64,000 nucleotides of DNA from Dichetophora obliterata (GCA_963920525.1 OY986437.1:29617063-29681062); one strand, 5' to 3'; counted from the stretch's first letter, positions 12,614 through 24,799 are shown. The notes: generated by a model from the letters alone, not told the origin. Numbers and translations are program-made.

Positions 12614-12737
12614 TTATATAGACTTTGTGATCTCCAGCCTCTTCTAATTCGTACGGATTTTTAACATATTTCGACGAACACTAACAAAATTCAGGTTAAT
12701 TGTCAAAAGTTCGTAGGTTTAGCCATTCGAGGTACGT

Positions 12738-12824
12738 AGGTTGGTAGGTGAAGATAAATTCGTAAATCTGACGCTAACTTAGCAAAGACCTAAACCCATA
12801 TTTGCTATGCGGAAAAAATCATGG
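12738..12824. repeat. Left-end fragment of long-TIR element, split by a hAT insertion
   Basis: GAAGATAAATTCGTAAATC and GACGCTAACTTAGCAAAGAC match the left terminus of 17681-19051. The match resumes weakly after 14422 ('aagaaaattaattttttt'), so the hAT at 12833-14414 inserted into this copy. Confidence 0.6.
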
Positions 12825-13623
12825 GCTATCAGCAGTGTTGCCGCGTCGATTCTAAAAAAAGTATTCAGGAAAAGGTAAAAAAGTATCCAAAAGTATCCAT
12901 TTTTGAAAAAAATATATCCACGTATCAAAATCCAAAAAATAATATAATATTCTTTTTTTTTAACACAAAAATATAACATTAATATTTTTAAACAATGAAA
13001 CCCAATTTTTTAAAGCTTCCATAACAATTTATTTATTTAATTTTAAGACTAACAAATATTTTTATTAAAATATAATAAAAAGAAATAAAACATGCATTAT
13101 AATATTAAAAAGGAACATTAATTTCAGTACTTCAGTCTTTTATATGTGTGGCTATTGCCCTTTAATTACATTAATTTTATAAGTATAATATTTATTGAAA
13201 AGCAATATGTAAGACAATATATAATTGCATAAAAAAAGGAACACAAAATTATATAACTTATTCAGTTTAGTGTAAAATAAATTATATGGGTTGCTATTGC
13301 TCTTTGAATTTATTAAGTTTACATTGCACGTTGAAAAGAAAATAAAAATATACAAATAGAAACATTTATTGCGAAAAAACTATAAGAGACAAAGCTTTGA
13401 AATTTCTTTTACATAATACAAAAAACCAATATTTCAAAAAATCAATATTACAAAAAATATATTTTTTTAATGCATTTTCTTCTCGCGAGGAGGTGTAAAA
13501 AAGAACTCGTTTTAAGCCAGTGTCAAGATATTTTGGTCCCAGTGTACCGGAAACAAAAAAATCAAAGTGCATATTAATAAAGGTACTTGTTGCTACAACC
13601 TATACTAGAATTATTAAGTTTTG

Positions 13624-13847
13624 AGTCTGTCCGGAAATGCATCACGACTTTCAGTATGCATAACTGGCATTTGTCAAGCGTCCAAATTGCAACGTGAATT
13701 TTTTGATGCGAATGATAAGTGACGTTTGATAGAAAAATTACATTTTAGAATGCTCGACTTTGCAGTGATGCAAAATTTGCCTTTTTCGAACATTTTGCTT
13801 GTGCAGCAAAAGCAGTTTGCGCATCATGATGCATTTTCAAACAGACC
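13624..13847. mobile_element. GGTCT-ended MITE, copy 2
   Basis: Opposite-orientation relative of 7183-7409, with TIRs of the form (A/G)GTCTGT..G(A)AAATGCATCA. It is nested in the hAT element 12833-14414. Confidence 0.65.
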
Positions 13848-13999
13848 CTTTGCTACAATTTACAATCGCTACGGGGATCTTAAGGGTTAAAAATTACAAA
13901 TTTTTTAAAAAGTCGCTTTCACTTTTTACTATTGGGCCGAACTCACAACAAATGTCCTAAATTGAGTGTTTTTAATAATTTATTTTGCAACGTGCAATG

Positions 14000-14296
14000 T
14001 CACCTTAAATTAAGAAGTTTAAATATATTATTTTGTAAGCATTTTAAAAAAGAATATATTTCTACTATTTCCAAAGAAAATCTATTAATATTATCGTTTT
14101 TAGTTAGTTTTAAATCAGAAAAAATACAATCAGCAGCAGCTGAGCCATGAGACAGACTTAAAATATGCTTTAATGCACTTTTTGATAAGAAAATATTACC
14201 CAAAAATGTCTCAATGTCAACATCTGTCTTAACGTTTTTATCGAATTCAAGGGACTGCCTACTTTTTATATTTTGCAAACAAAAACATATATTCAT
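14000..14296 (-). pseudogene. hAT transposase C-terminal (dimerisation) fragment
   Basis: The 98-residue minus-strand frame contains GSAAADCIFSDLKLTKNDN, which fits the hATC dimerisation motif (a small-residue/E-R-x-FS block followed by Lys and 'R..L'). The two residues before IFS are D and C rather than the usual E-R. The N-terminal BED finger and the catalytic core are absent because only about 120 bp separate this fragment from the element end. It is therefore a deleted, non-functional transposase. Confidence 0.55.
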
Positions 14297-14580
14297 ATTA
14301 ATAAAGAACTTTTAAAAAAGTATCCAAACTTACAGAGGCTTAAAAAAGTATCGATCAATTTTTGAAGGAAAAAAGTATCCAAATGGATCCAATTGGATCC
14401 AAACGGCAACACTGGCTATAAGTTTTTTTAAGAAAATTAATTTTTTTCAAAATGTTGTTTTTATATTTTTTAGAAAGTTCTACAGCTTAAAAAATTATTT
14501 TTGTGCAAAAATTTGCAAAGATTTCAGATCATTCTAAAGTTACATACATAAATCTATGTTTTAAGCCATTTCCTTATATA

Positions 14581-14866
14581 GAGGGGTATTCACGATTCAG
14601 TGCAGTTGCCTATGCAGTTGAGGACTTGGGAACTTATGCAGTTGTGCAGTTAGGTTTTCGTGAAAACACCATCACCACTATTTTAAAGCTGTCAAATTTT
14701 TCAATGCACCAAGTGCACAACCGCTCAAGTCCTCAAGTTTAAGGCAATAGAAGAAAAGAACTTGTGAAGCTTTTTGACGTACGTGTATTTTGTTTCTGTA
14801 AAGTGCACAAGTTCTCAAGTCCTCAACTGCACTGGCAAGTGCAGCGAATCGTCGTGAATATCCCTT
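14581..14866. mobile_element. MITE, GTATTCACGA ends, ATA TSD
   Basis: The left end GAGGGGTATTCACGA and the right end CGTGAATATCCCTT are inverted. The subterminal GAATCG/CGATTC and GTCCTCAACTGCAC repeats are also inverted. ATA flanks both ends (14578-14580, 14867-14869). The terminus resembles 3229-4352, which suggests a common superfamily. Confidence 0.75.
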
Positions 14867-17680
14867 ATATATTATTTCAGTAAAGATTTCTGAGATGTCA
14901 GGATTGGCGGAGTGTAGAATGATGAATGAGGTACCAAATGAAAGTGCTGGATGAGGTGTGCACAATTTGGTTGGTTTTTCGATTGGCAACTTTTCACCTG
15001 AAATATGAGCGTTTAAAGATAATTTCCGTAATAACAACTAAACTAAAACAGATGGAAGAGCATGGTGTTAGAGGGAATTGTAGACATTGTTGAGATGTAC
15101 CTTTTTCGCTATCGCTTACAGATACCCTACAATAAGCATTTTTGCATGTAACATGTGTGAACATATACTGTGATGGTAAATTTTTTTACATATAGTAAAT
15201 TTATAAAAAAAATCCAGTTATTATGACATAAAAATTATCGCGATATCTCGAAAACTGTAATTTTCTCAGTACAACGTATATTTGTATAAAAAGTCGTTGA
15301 TTGGTAAAAATAACGGTAAACGAAAGAAAGAATAGTGGAAGTTTACACAATTTCCGTTATTATGACATCAACATTTCTGGAATATTTTGAAAACTATAGA
15401 TTTCTCAGCATAACGTATTTTCTTAAGGCGAAGTCATCGCCTCAGAATGTGAAAAATACGATTAAAATCTCAAGTTTTGACTTTGCAAGCAAATATCTCC
15501 GCCATTTTTTAAACGATTTTTATCAAATTAATTTTGTCTGAAAGTTGAATAAGTGACTTTGAAGACATGAGAAGAGATTTACCGTTACCTCGCAAATTCA
15601 ATGCTTTTTTATATTTTTCACAAACCTCTAAAATATTCTCTTTTTGCTTAAAAAAAGGCCAAAAGTTGTTTTTGTTGTAAATTTTTTTTTCGGAAAATTT
15701 CCATATTTCCCACTCTTTATATGATATATCATTTGTCTGCAAAAATTGCTTAATTTTGGTACAAAATTCAAATTTCTGTAAAAAATTATTAAATTAAAGT
15801 TTTTTCTAAATGACCTTGATATTATTTATTATGTTGATATTATATGATTTAAATACAAATTCTAAATGTTTGATAGTTTAAATCATACTGAATTTTAAAT
15901 ACAAATTCTAGTTGTTTGATAGTTCTAAATCGTTTATTGAGCTTAAGGTGATTTCTGATGAAGCCTTTAGCATGGCCGAAATTGCAATAAAACCAGCTAG
16001 TGATTTTTTCCTTTTCATATTGAAAATACGTTGTTGTTCTTGTTGTTTCTTTGGAAAGATTCTTAGAACAATTAATTGTTGAACTATTTTTAACGCAATA
16101 GAATTTTCGGAGAAAAAAAATAATTTTTTACTGAACAGTTTTGGTCAATTGCTTTCTTTTGAATTAAACCAAATAGATGATATTCTTTTATCCCATTAAC
16201 AAATGCAAAAACTTGACATATTTTTCTATTTAATACCAAACGAAAGGTACAGTTTTAAGCTTTAAATAAACATTATATTTTTTACCTTTCAAATGACATG
16301 TCAATCTTTTGCATTGATTGTATAATGACAAAGATATAAATGTTTTTTAATAGAACTTTAAGTAAAATTAATATTAATAGATTGATAACTCGATAAGTAG
16401 TTAAGTTATCGATTTTTCTTTGAGCCAAAAATTTTATTTGTTGTTTCTACCAGAGCACACTTTTAAATCGGATCGTGCCTTTTTATCTTCACGAATAGGA
16501 AAATCGTACGTCAAATGACTAATATTGATCACAAGTAAAATTAAGACATGTACTTAGTTGTTGCTTGGCATCTTATTTTATTCGGTCAGTTACAATTCTG
16601 TAGCACGGCTGTTCAATGGGTCAAAGTCTTATCACTGTCAAATTGGAATATTAAGTTAATTTTATATTAAATCATGAAAAGTGACTTTGATTAGAATGTT
16701 TAACAGAAATCACGTTCTAGACTCTTAATATAAGTACATCGAAGGGTTTTTATTCAAACCTGTCCTTGTATTTATGATAAAATCCCTAAGGCTAATATCA
16801 AACCCACATGATTTTCGGGGGCATTTAAAGAGTAGATAAATTATAATCTATACACAAAAATAGGACTAATCAGTTTATGTCAGCGTCTCAAAGTTCAAGT
16901 TGAGTCTCTTTTTTCTCCTGTTGCATTCCCCAACTTTAATACAAACGGAAATCGTTAAGAGACAGCAATGACTTTTTTAAGATTTGATTGTTTAATTGTA
17001 TTTGTGTTGCTTATTATAAGATACTACATATTGAGTAATACTTGAGTAAGATAAAGTAGCGAAAGACAATATGGAAAATGACGAATGAATTGAATTAAAT
17101 GAATGAACGTACTAAAATGTACATTAACTACAATGGAATCTTGTCTTGGGAAAATATTCCATTCGCATTGTGTTAAATTTTTCAATAATTGTTGCATCAA
17201 GATCATAAATAATTTATATGCAATTGTACTTGAGTTTAAAATTGCTGGAAAAATATTAAAATCATGGGCAAATTAAAAAGTACGTAAATAATTTATTAGA
17301 TCTTTGCTTTTCTTTTGACACACACAATCTGACCCTTAACTTTATGTAAACATTCTGAGATTATCTAAATTTTTCTTTATGTTTGGCAAACAAAGAGTTG
17401 AGCAAGCAAATTTAGAGTTCCCTTAAACAATGATATCAAGTGAATGTGTGTGTGTGCATGCGTGTGACTAAACATTATTTTTTGCAAGAAAAAAACCATA
17501 TCAGAAACGAAAACAAAGGCATGGTAAAAACAATAAAAAGTATACCCCCATCAAATAAAATGATTCATACTTTTTTTATAGGTTTTAGTTGTAGTCGCAA
17601 GAATAAATATAGTGATAAACCTTTGGGAAGGCAAAAAGAAATTCACACCAAAACTATCGAAAAGTAATAGAACTTAAAGA
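14867..17680. other. Intergenic, AT-rich, no gene seen
   Basis: A direct repeat of about 50 bp ('aaatacaaattct.. tgtttgatagtt') lies at 15850-15930. A pair of 'cagttattatgac' / 'ccgttattatgac' blocks with 'tctc..aaaact' lies at 15215-15410. Frames here lack domains. Confidence 0.4.
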
Positions 17681-17774
17681 TAACTGCGTGAATATAAATT
17701 CGTAAATCTGACGCTAACTTAGCAAAGACTCACACCCATTCATCTTATTATGAAGAAATTAATTTTTTTTGCTA

Positions 17775-18140
17775 AAGCCTAGTACTCTGTTCGTTTGCGT
17801 GAAATTTCGCTGGAAACATCTATTTATTTGTTGCGTGAAATTTCTGACTTAAAGTTTGTTGCGAGGAGTTCCTATGGCAACTTTTTCAGAGAGATACAGA
17901 GAATGTGTTGGGAGATTTCATATGATTTCTCTCTTTTCACTTCAAAATAAATAGGCAGTACAATTAAATTGTCGTGAAAAAACGTTGCTCAGAAACATGT
18001 TGCGATAATTTCACGCTACGGAACAGAGTACTGCTATGACGAAAATGTTGTGAAAATTTTCAGGCTTGTTTCGCAGCTGTCATATTTTGTATAGAGATTT
18101 GAGTGGAATTTCACATGAAACTGAACAGAGTACTATGCTT
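17775..18140. mobile_element. TAGTACTCTGTTC-ended MITE, nested
   Basis: AAGC(C/A)TAGTACTCTGTTC forms inverted ends. An additional internal inverted copy (GAACAGAGTACTG) lies near 18020, and GTGAAATTTC motifs recur. No TSD identified. Confidence 0.65.
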
Positions 18141-18188
18141 AAGAACGAATTTAACTTTTGGTTTACGAATTTAAATTCGTACTATTAA

Positions 18189-18507
18189 GGCTATTCACAG
18201 TTTGACAACGCTGGTCTGCTATTTGCTCAATTTGCTATATGTACGCCAATTTACGAAAGCGTATTTTGCTTTGTTGTTGTTTTGCATACAAATGCAAATA
18301 CGCGGGTACGCGTAAATTAAAGTAGCCCTTGGACGTGTTTGTTGCACCTCGTATTTTTATGTTCTGTCTACAGCACCATAATCACATACATCACAGGGTT
18401 GCATCATTTTTTAATACGACAGTCACATGGCGAGGTGCTCACAGTTTCAACAATAAGAAATGCTATAAATACGATTTGTTGAATGTACGCTTAAACTGTG
18501 AATAGCC
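18189..18507. mobile_element. PIF/Harbinger-type MITE, TAA TSD
   Basis: The 15-bp ends GGCTATTCACAGTTT and complement are perfect and are flanked by TAA on both sides. A truncated reverse-complement copy lies at about 61540-61724, and divergent pieces at 41320-41380 and 41810-41870, sharing 'gttgttttgcata' and 'cttggacgt'. Confidence 0.8.
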
Positions 18508-19051
18508 TAATTGTAAAGTGCGATTTTAACTTTTGGTACGAATTTAAAATCGTACTATTGCTAAGTTCGAATTTAAGTTAAGTTAGTATTACTTTTGATA
18601 CAAAATCCTTGACTATTGTAAAGTACAAATTTAACTTTTGGAATTTGGAATTTAAAATCTTATTAATGCAAAGTTTGAATTTAAATCATGATATTAATTT
18701 TTGATGAAAAAAAGACCTAATATCAAAAATACAAACTTCATTCGTGCACCCTCAATATTTTGGCCTACAAACATTTTTGGATAAGTAACGATTAATACTA
18801 GAGTAGATCCATGATACTAACTTCTGATAAAAAAAAATCCCAATATCAAATAAACAAACTTTATATGTTATCCATACCATTGGAAAGGTTATAATGCACA
18901 ATTCTAAAAGTATAATATTCATTCGTGTACCTTCAATATTAACTACGAGACTTGTACTCTACAATAGTACCTACGAATAAGGGTTTGTCTTGGGGTTTGA
19001 GTCTTTATTAAGTTAGTGTAAGATTAACGAATTTATCTTCACGCTGTTTAT

Positions 19052-20343
19052 AAAGGTCCCAACCAAAAAAACGAACCTGGTATCTCCTTCAGTGACAGCT
19101 TACCAATAAAGCTATGTTTTGTCCAACTTGACCGTAAGCTGATCTTAACTTTCATTCAAATGGCTATTTTTCTTATGAAACTTCATAAATTACAATTAAA
19201 AAGAAACAACAACAAACAAGGTTGACTAATTGACATTTTCTTTAAAATACATAAAAGCAAGACGTGAATGAAAAGTAGCAAAAACTGTGAATCTACGCTA
19301 CCACTCATTGCTTACTGATGAGAAAATGATGCGTTGAAGTAATGTGAACTTTATAATGCTCTGATGTGTCTGATGATTGGCACATTTTATAGTTTGTTTA
19401 TTGCTTTTTTTTTGTTATAACTTTTTTTATAATTTTTTTTTTTTGCAAATAAATACGATTTCTTGAAGTTTTTGCTTTGATTTTATTAAACTGCCTGGTT
19501 ATTATGTTATGTAACTGTTATTCTAACACTACTTCAACAGTTAATTTTGTCACAGTTAACAAACTATCAGTTTGTTAAAACAACAGTTAAAACTGTCACA
19601 ATTGGTGATTAATGAAGAGTTTTAGTGCATTTGGATTGAATCAATATAAGTAAGGATAGTTTTTTTTTTTAAATTTTGATTATGTTAGTAAAACTCATTT
19701 TCTGTTTGTTTGTTTTACCGGAATACTAATTTAAACGGCTGGACGGATTTCGCTACAATTTGGTACAAATATCCCAAAAAAATTATATTTTTAGAATTAT
19801 AAAAACAATATAGTAATTTAAATATGCCATCATTTCTTTTTCATCCTAGATTAGATTATTTGGGGAAGTCGGGGTATTCTTGGACACACCTTTTTTTTGC
19901 CGGAAAATTTATTTGATAAAATTTTGTTTGATAAAATTTTTCAAATTGTACACTTTATATCAGTTGGTGCGAAAGTCTGTTTTTTGATATTTCAAAAAAT
20001 CTCGGGGAATTATTATTGGGTGGTTTGTAACTACAAAAAAAAAAAACAGAAAATTGTTGATGGCAAACGTTTATTTGTAAACGAAAACGAAAAAATATAT
20101 CATAATTAATAAAATAAAGTGAAAAATGGCGATGAAAATTATTCCGAATCGAAGTGTCCTTGTGACGATGGGACGATTTCACAGACAAAAATGGCGATTT
20201 TTAATATTGCTCAATTCAGAAAACTGCCTACTGTAAATTGCACACTACTTTGGTATTAAAATTTTTGCAGCCCTGAAACCTTGTAAGCGGTGTTCTTTTT
20301 ATTAGCGGTGTTTACATTCATCAATCACATCAGAAATGTATAT
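19052..20343. other. Intergenic, no gene seen
   Basis: A cluster of AACTGT/ACAGTT motifs on both strands lies at 19500-19600. Frames at 19900-20190 derive from A/T runs. Nothing is assigned. Confidence 0.4.
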
Positions 20344-20963
20344 AGGGCTGTTCACATTTCAAACAACTCATCAAATCATTTGTCAAATGGTTTGACCACA
20401 AAAGTGTTCAGACTCATAAAATTTTTCGTCAAATTTCATTTTATCTTGAACACCGAAGTAAGCACATCGCGATGACGGAAAATTTTTAATACCACTTGTT
20501 ATTAAAATCGTATTGGAAGATGAAAAAATTATTTTATAAATTATTTGCAACAGTTATTCATTATTATTTTGTTATTATTTTCTTCCGCTCCGTCTTTTGC
20601 CACGATGTGGTCAGGTTGAAAACTTTTTTTAACTGACAAAATCGTACTACACAATTTGACGAGTGTTCACACTGGTCAAATCGTTCGTCAAATCAGCAGA
20701 AAAATCAAAAAATTTTGATTTTCATCAAACGATCTGACCAACGATTTGATGAGCATTCACACTCGCCAAATCGCCATCAAATTCATACAAATTCTGTTGG
20801 TCAAATCAATTGTCAAATCATTTGATAGTGATTTTGTGAATGTGAACTCTTATCAAATATTTTTCAGCTTGTTTGACCAACGATTTGACGAAAATTTGAC
20901 AATGTGAACACACGCCAAATTCTGTAGAACGATATTTGGGCCTATTCTGCCAAATCTGTTATT

Positions 20964-21494
20964 AGGGCTGTTTACATTTCAAACCGCTCATCAAATCGAT
21001 CATCAACTGATTTGACAAATGATTTGACCAACAGAATTTGTATGGATTTGATGGCGATTTGACGAGTGTGAACACTCATCAAATCGTTGGTCAAATCGTT
21101 TGATGAAAATCAAAATTTTTTGATTTTTCTGCTGATTTGACGAATGATTTGACGAGTGTGAACACTCGTCAAATTGTGTAGTACGATTTTATCAGTTCTA
21201 AAAAGTTTTCAACCTGTGCACATTGCGGTAAAAGAGGGAGCGGAAGAAAATAATAGCAAAATAATAATAAATAACTGTTGCAAATAATTTGTAATAATTT
21301 ATAAAATAATTTATTCTTCTTCCAATACGATTTTAATAACAAGTGGTATTAATAATTTTCCGTCATCGCGATGTGCTTACTTCGGTGTTCAAGATAAAAT
21401 GAAATTTGATGAAAAATTTGATGAGTCTGAACACTTTTGTGGTCAAACGATTTGACAAATGATTTGATGAGCGGTTTGAAATGTGAACAGCCCT
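20964..21494. mobile_element. Complete 531-bp foldback-like MITE
   Basis: The ends AGGGCTGTTTACATTTCAAAC and complement are flanked by ATT on both sides (20961-20963, 21495-21497); a TA reading of the TSD is also possible. The left half holds repeated ATTTGACGAGTGTGAACACTC palindrome-like units. It is the best-preserved copy of the family and sits within 26 bp of the end of its host element. Confidence 0.8.
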
Positions 21495-21839
21495 ATTCTG
21501 TGATGAATTTTCTGTTATGAATCATAACAGATGCCGACCATAAAAGATCTGTTAAAATTGGTATTCTGCCTTTCGATATTTTATGGTATCCTGTTATCAA
21601 TCTTCGAAAACAATAATCTATTACAATTCCGTTAACTTCTGTTATGAAACAGCTAATTGCTGTAAATAAATTAAAGAAAACAACACAAGTTGAAGCGAGT
21701 ACTTTTAACGTGTGAATTAAAGAAGTGTCGTGCATTAGCATTACAAACTAGCATTTCCGTTTTAATTAAATTGCTTATTTTAAAACAATACTAAGAGGGC
21801 GACCCAGAGCCCGTTTACAATGATAGCAGAAGCTCAAGT

Positions 21840-22226
21840 TTAAAATAAAAGTCGTGACGCACGCAGTTATGGTGAAGGTGGTAGCGAAAGGGACAGAGGT
21901 CCCCGTGCAAGTTTCAAACGTAAGGAACAACGGGGAAACGAGCATGATGATCGCGATCGCCGTGGTCAAAGAAATGGTGGTGGTGGACGCAATTATGAAT
22001 ACCGAACAACTAGAAGTGCGTTCTGATCGTGTATGTATAATTATTGGATGCGCAGGATCTAATATTCAGACAAAACAATCTGATTATAATGTAAGCGTTG
22101 ATTTAGATAAGGATGCAAAGGTGGTAACCATATCTGGAAATTCCAAAGGAAACATCAAAGATGCTGCAAGGTGGCGATAAAAGAAGCTCATCCTACCAAA
22201 CGACTTCCACAATAGTACAGTAGAAT
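21840..22226 (+). pseudogene. KH-domain RNA-binding protein remnant (captured copy)
   Basis: One frame reads an Arg/Gly/Asp-rich tract (SRDARSYGEGGSERDRG, then RDRRGQRNGGGGRNYEY). At about 22010 the sense passes to another frame reading SDRVCIIIGCAGSNIQTKQS and VSVDLDKDAKVVTISG. The IIG-CAG-SNIQ segment is a GXXG KH loop (G-C-A-G) with the flanking Ile residues expected of the fold, and the VSVDLD..VVTISG strands follow. A further frame slip after DAARW continues IKEAHPTKRLPQ and stops. No intron is visible, so it may be a retrocopy. The RG-tract plus KH order is seen in several RNA-binding proteins; I cannot name the parent. Confidence 0.6.
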
Positions 22227-22230
22227 AACT

Positions 22231-22355
22231 GCTTTATTTTGTATAACGAAAATGAATACCAACGACAAGCAAGACACGAGAAGCAATAGAATAGAAAAAG
22301 AAGGCAAATAGTCTTGCCTGTCGTTGGTGTGCATTTTCGTTATACAAAATAAAGC
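22231..22355. repeat. Long hairpin: 45-bp arms, 35-nt loop
   Basis: The arms 22231-22275 and 22311-22355 are inverted copies with three mismatches. Each contains TTTTGTATAACGAAAAT or its complement. It lies directly 3' of the KH remnant's stop. If transcribed it would fold into a near-perfect duplex, long enough for Dicer-type processing; transcription is not shown by the sequence. Confidence 0.9.
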
Positions 22356-23190
22356 TGTAAATCCAAAGGGATCTTTCGTAGTGGACGCCGAGCTCGTTAT
22401 TAAAAACCAAAGCTGCAGCAAAATCTAGAATTCCAGAAAGTAGAATAAATTCCTTTCTAGATATAGGTCAGCTTGACATTTATATAATTTTTATGCTGCA
22501 TTTTTTACACATACACTCATAATTTTTTATTTAGAAAGACCCATTATAAAAATTATAAATTATTGTACAAAAATAGAAAATACATTTTATATGCAATTTA
22601 AAAAAACTACACGAATTGAAGTTATTTTTTAGTCTTCCAAGCTTTTGTTTCATAAATTAAACATAAGGAAACACAAAACAATCTGATTTAGCTTGACTTA
22701 TTAAATTTATTGAAATTCGTTACGATAAAAGGCAGAAAAATTTATCTGTTATTCTGTTGTGTTTCATAACAGATTTCATAGCAGATTTTTTAATATAGAA
22801 TAAGAATACCAATTCTGGTCTCGTAACAGATTTTTTGACAGCTCAAAAATTTTTATGGGAAATCATAACAGAATAACAGAATTTTTTCATAAAAGATTCC
22901 GCAGAATAGGCCCAATTGTCAGTTCAAGAAAGTTTTCAAACTGAACACTTCGCGGCGAAGTGAAAGAAGCAGAATAAAATTTTTGGAATGACTTTATAGA
23001 AATATTATCGGACATGTCCACAACTGTGGCAAACAATTTATAAAAATTGTTACAATTAGTTTCTTCTTCTTTCAATACCAAGTCTTAGTAGCAATTTTTC
23101 CGTCATTGCGATGTGTTAACTACGGTGTTCAAGACAGGAATGAAATTTGATAATGTGCACACTTGGTGGTCAAACGATTTGACCAACGGT

Positions 23191-24799
23191 TTACCAAAAA
23201 TTTTAAATCTCGCAATTTACACGTCAGTCAAAACTTGTTGTTGTTTTCCCAGCTAAAAATAAAATTAACTCTCTGCGAGAGCAAAAATTAACGTTTTCAG
23301 TTCATCGTATCAGTCAAATTTTTAGTGAGCCTAAAACCTGCATCAATCAGTCAAATGGTTACAAACTTTTACTTGTCTACTGCCTAGTAGCAAATAAGTC
23401 ATAAAGTAGTAAATTCAGCATAAAAGTACTTTTATTGTATCTTAAATTTCCGGCGTATCGATTTGCCAGAGTGATCATTTTCAATCCTAAAAGATCAAAA
23501 ATGTTTTCATTATAACACTCCATTAAAATTAAATTAATATATAACTAAAATATTTGATAACACTTAGATGCACACAGATAGACTCAACATCACAAAATAG
23601 TAGGCAGTAGGAAAGTAGTTATATATGCTTGCAATGGCCATTAGTCAGAAAAATTGCCATCAGCGGTAATTCAGTCAAATATCTAAGGGAGAGTAAAAGA
23701 GAGCAGAAAACGTGACATGCTTCAGTCAATTTCACTGACATGCAAATTGCCCCAATGTGAATTTCATTGAGAGATTTATATTGTTTTTTTTCTCTCTCGA
23801 GGTTGAAAAATATGTAAAAAACACTTTCAAGCAACTTCAAGTTACATGAAGTGTGTACGGAAACAGACCTATAACCTGAACGCTAATTTTTACAAAAAGG
23901 TAGCGTATAAGTAACACATTAGGTCTATTCCCGTACTCACATTAGATCTGTTTCTGTACTCTACACTGTGTAATGCCTTTTTTACACAAGGCAAATTTTC
24001 TTGCCAGCAAGTCGAAAATACAAAGAACAGCACAGCATCAAAAAAAGAACAGCACAGAAGAAACACTTGCCAGAACAGACTTGCCTGTACCGCAGACATG
24101 CTGGCAAAAGGGATCTAAGTTCTGTGTAAATTTTGGTAAAGTTTAGTATGCTGTAGGATCGAAAATTTAAAGGCATTTAATTTTACACGCGAAATTTTGA
24201 TGTAGACTCAACACTAACACATACTTACTATAACCTGTTTGTTGAATGTGTTAGTTGAACATAATTGTTGAATGTCAAATGTCCACGCCCATTAAAGGTA
24301 CGGACATATAAAAGACAGCGAAATTTTGACATTTTAACTCTCTAATCATGGTTGTGAACTTGGCTGCATTGAACAAATTCTTCGGTTCAACAGCGTACTG
24401 ACCAACGAAAAAAAATTTCGCTACTTCTTCGCTGTCAAAAACGCAATGCATTTCTTAGGGAAGATTTCGTTTCGCTTCTACAGCATACTAAGCTTAAGTT
24501 CGAACTGAGAGTAAAAATGCAATTTGAAAATAGTGGCATAAGTACAGAAACAGCTTCTAGCAAGTTTCAAGCCCAAAACAGATGATTCTGACAGCAGACG
24601 AGTCAAACTTAAATAGCACCAATTGAAATTATAGCCAATTTTTTTATCAATTCCCAAAAATTAATTCGCCTTCACTTTCAGAGCCTTCAAAAAATTTAAA
24701 AAACCCTCAATCAAATTATTAAAAGCCATCATTGGTTGCAGATTTTGAGTGAAACGACCGGCTCTACACCCTAACACTACCTTGTCTAATTTTGCCATG
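23191..24799. other. Intergenic with MITE fragments
   Basis: A block at 23265-23390 ('ctctgcgagag', 'cagtcaaatggtt') is related to the MITE at 11469-11900. Inverted GTACGGAAACAGACCTA-like motifs lie at 23858 and 23910-23965. A fragment with CTACCTTGTCTAATTTTGCC at 24758-24800 matches an end of the hAT MITE at 36939-37114. No gene seen. Confidence 0.45.

Larger units (their letters stand above)
12833..14414 (-). mobile_element. Deleted hAT element with 8-bp TSD
   Basis: The ends CAGTGTTGCCG and CGGCAACACTG have the hAT CAGTG signature. The flanks GCTATCAG (12825-12832) and GCTATAAG (14415-14422) are an 8-bp TSD with one difference. 'AAGTATCCAAA' motifs repeat near both ends. The minus strand keeps a transposase C-terminal fragment (14000-14296). 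A GGTCT MITE (13624-13847) is inserted inside. Confidence 0.85.
17681..19051. mobile_element. Long-TIR element hosting two inserts
   Basis: The two ends share an imperfect inverted repeat of about 59 bp, including GATAAATTCGTAAATC-type and CTAACTTA.CAAAGACTC blocks. The interior has many 'cgaatttaa..gtactattg' sub-repeats on both strands. Two smaller elements are inserted (17775-18140, 18189-18507). Fragments of the same family occur at 1-234 and 12738-12824. Superfamily not determined. Confidence 0.7.
20937..22914. mobile_element. TIR element carrying a captured host-gene segment
   Basis: A perfect 14-bp TIR, TGGGCCTATTCTGC, is flanked by ATT at 20934-20936 and 22915-22917. 'TCTGTTATGA' and 'TAACAGAATAACAGA' motifs repeat near both ends. 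The cargo is not transposon-like: a KH-domain coding remnant (21840-22226) and a 45-bp-arm hairpin (22231-22355). Another MITE (20964-21494) is inserted just inside the left end. This looks like a nonautonomous element that picked up a transcript or gene fragment. Confidence 0.75.
20344..23190. mobile_element. Foldback-like element, split by a larger insertion
   Basis: The left end AGGGCTGTTCACATTTCAAAC and the following 590 bp match, in inverted orientation, the complete relative at 20964-21494. The match stops at 20936 and resumes at 22918 ('agttttcaa..gaac', 'cgtcattgcgatgtg', 'ggtgttcaaga'). Between them lies a separate element (20937-22914) flanked by ATT. The right terminus near 23190 is too decayed to fix. 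The body is built of repeated ATCAAATCGTTTGACC-like units in both orientations. Confidence 0.7.
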
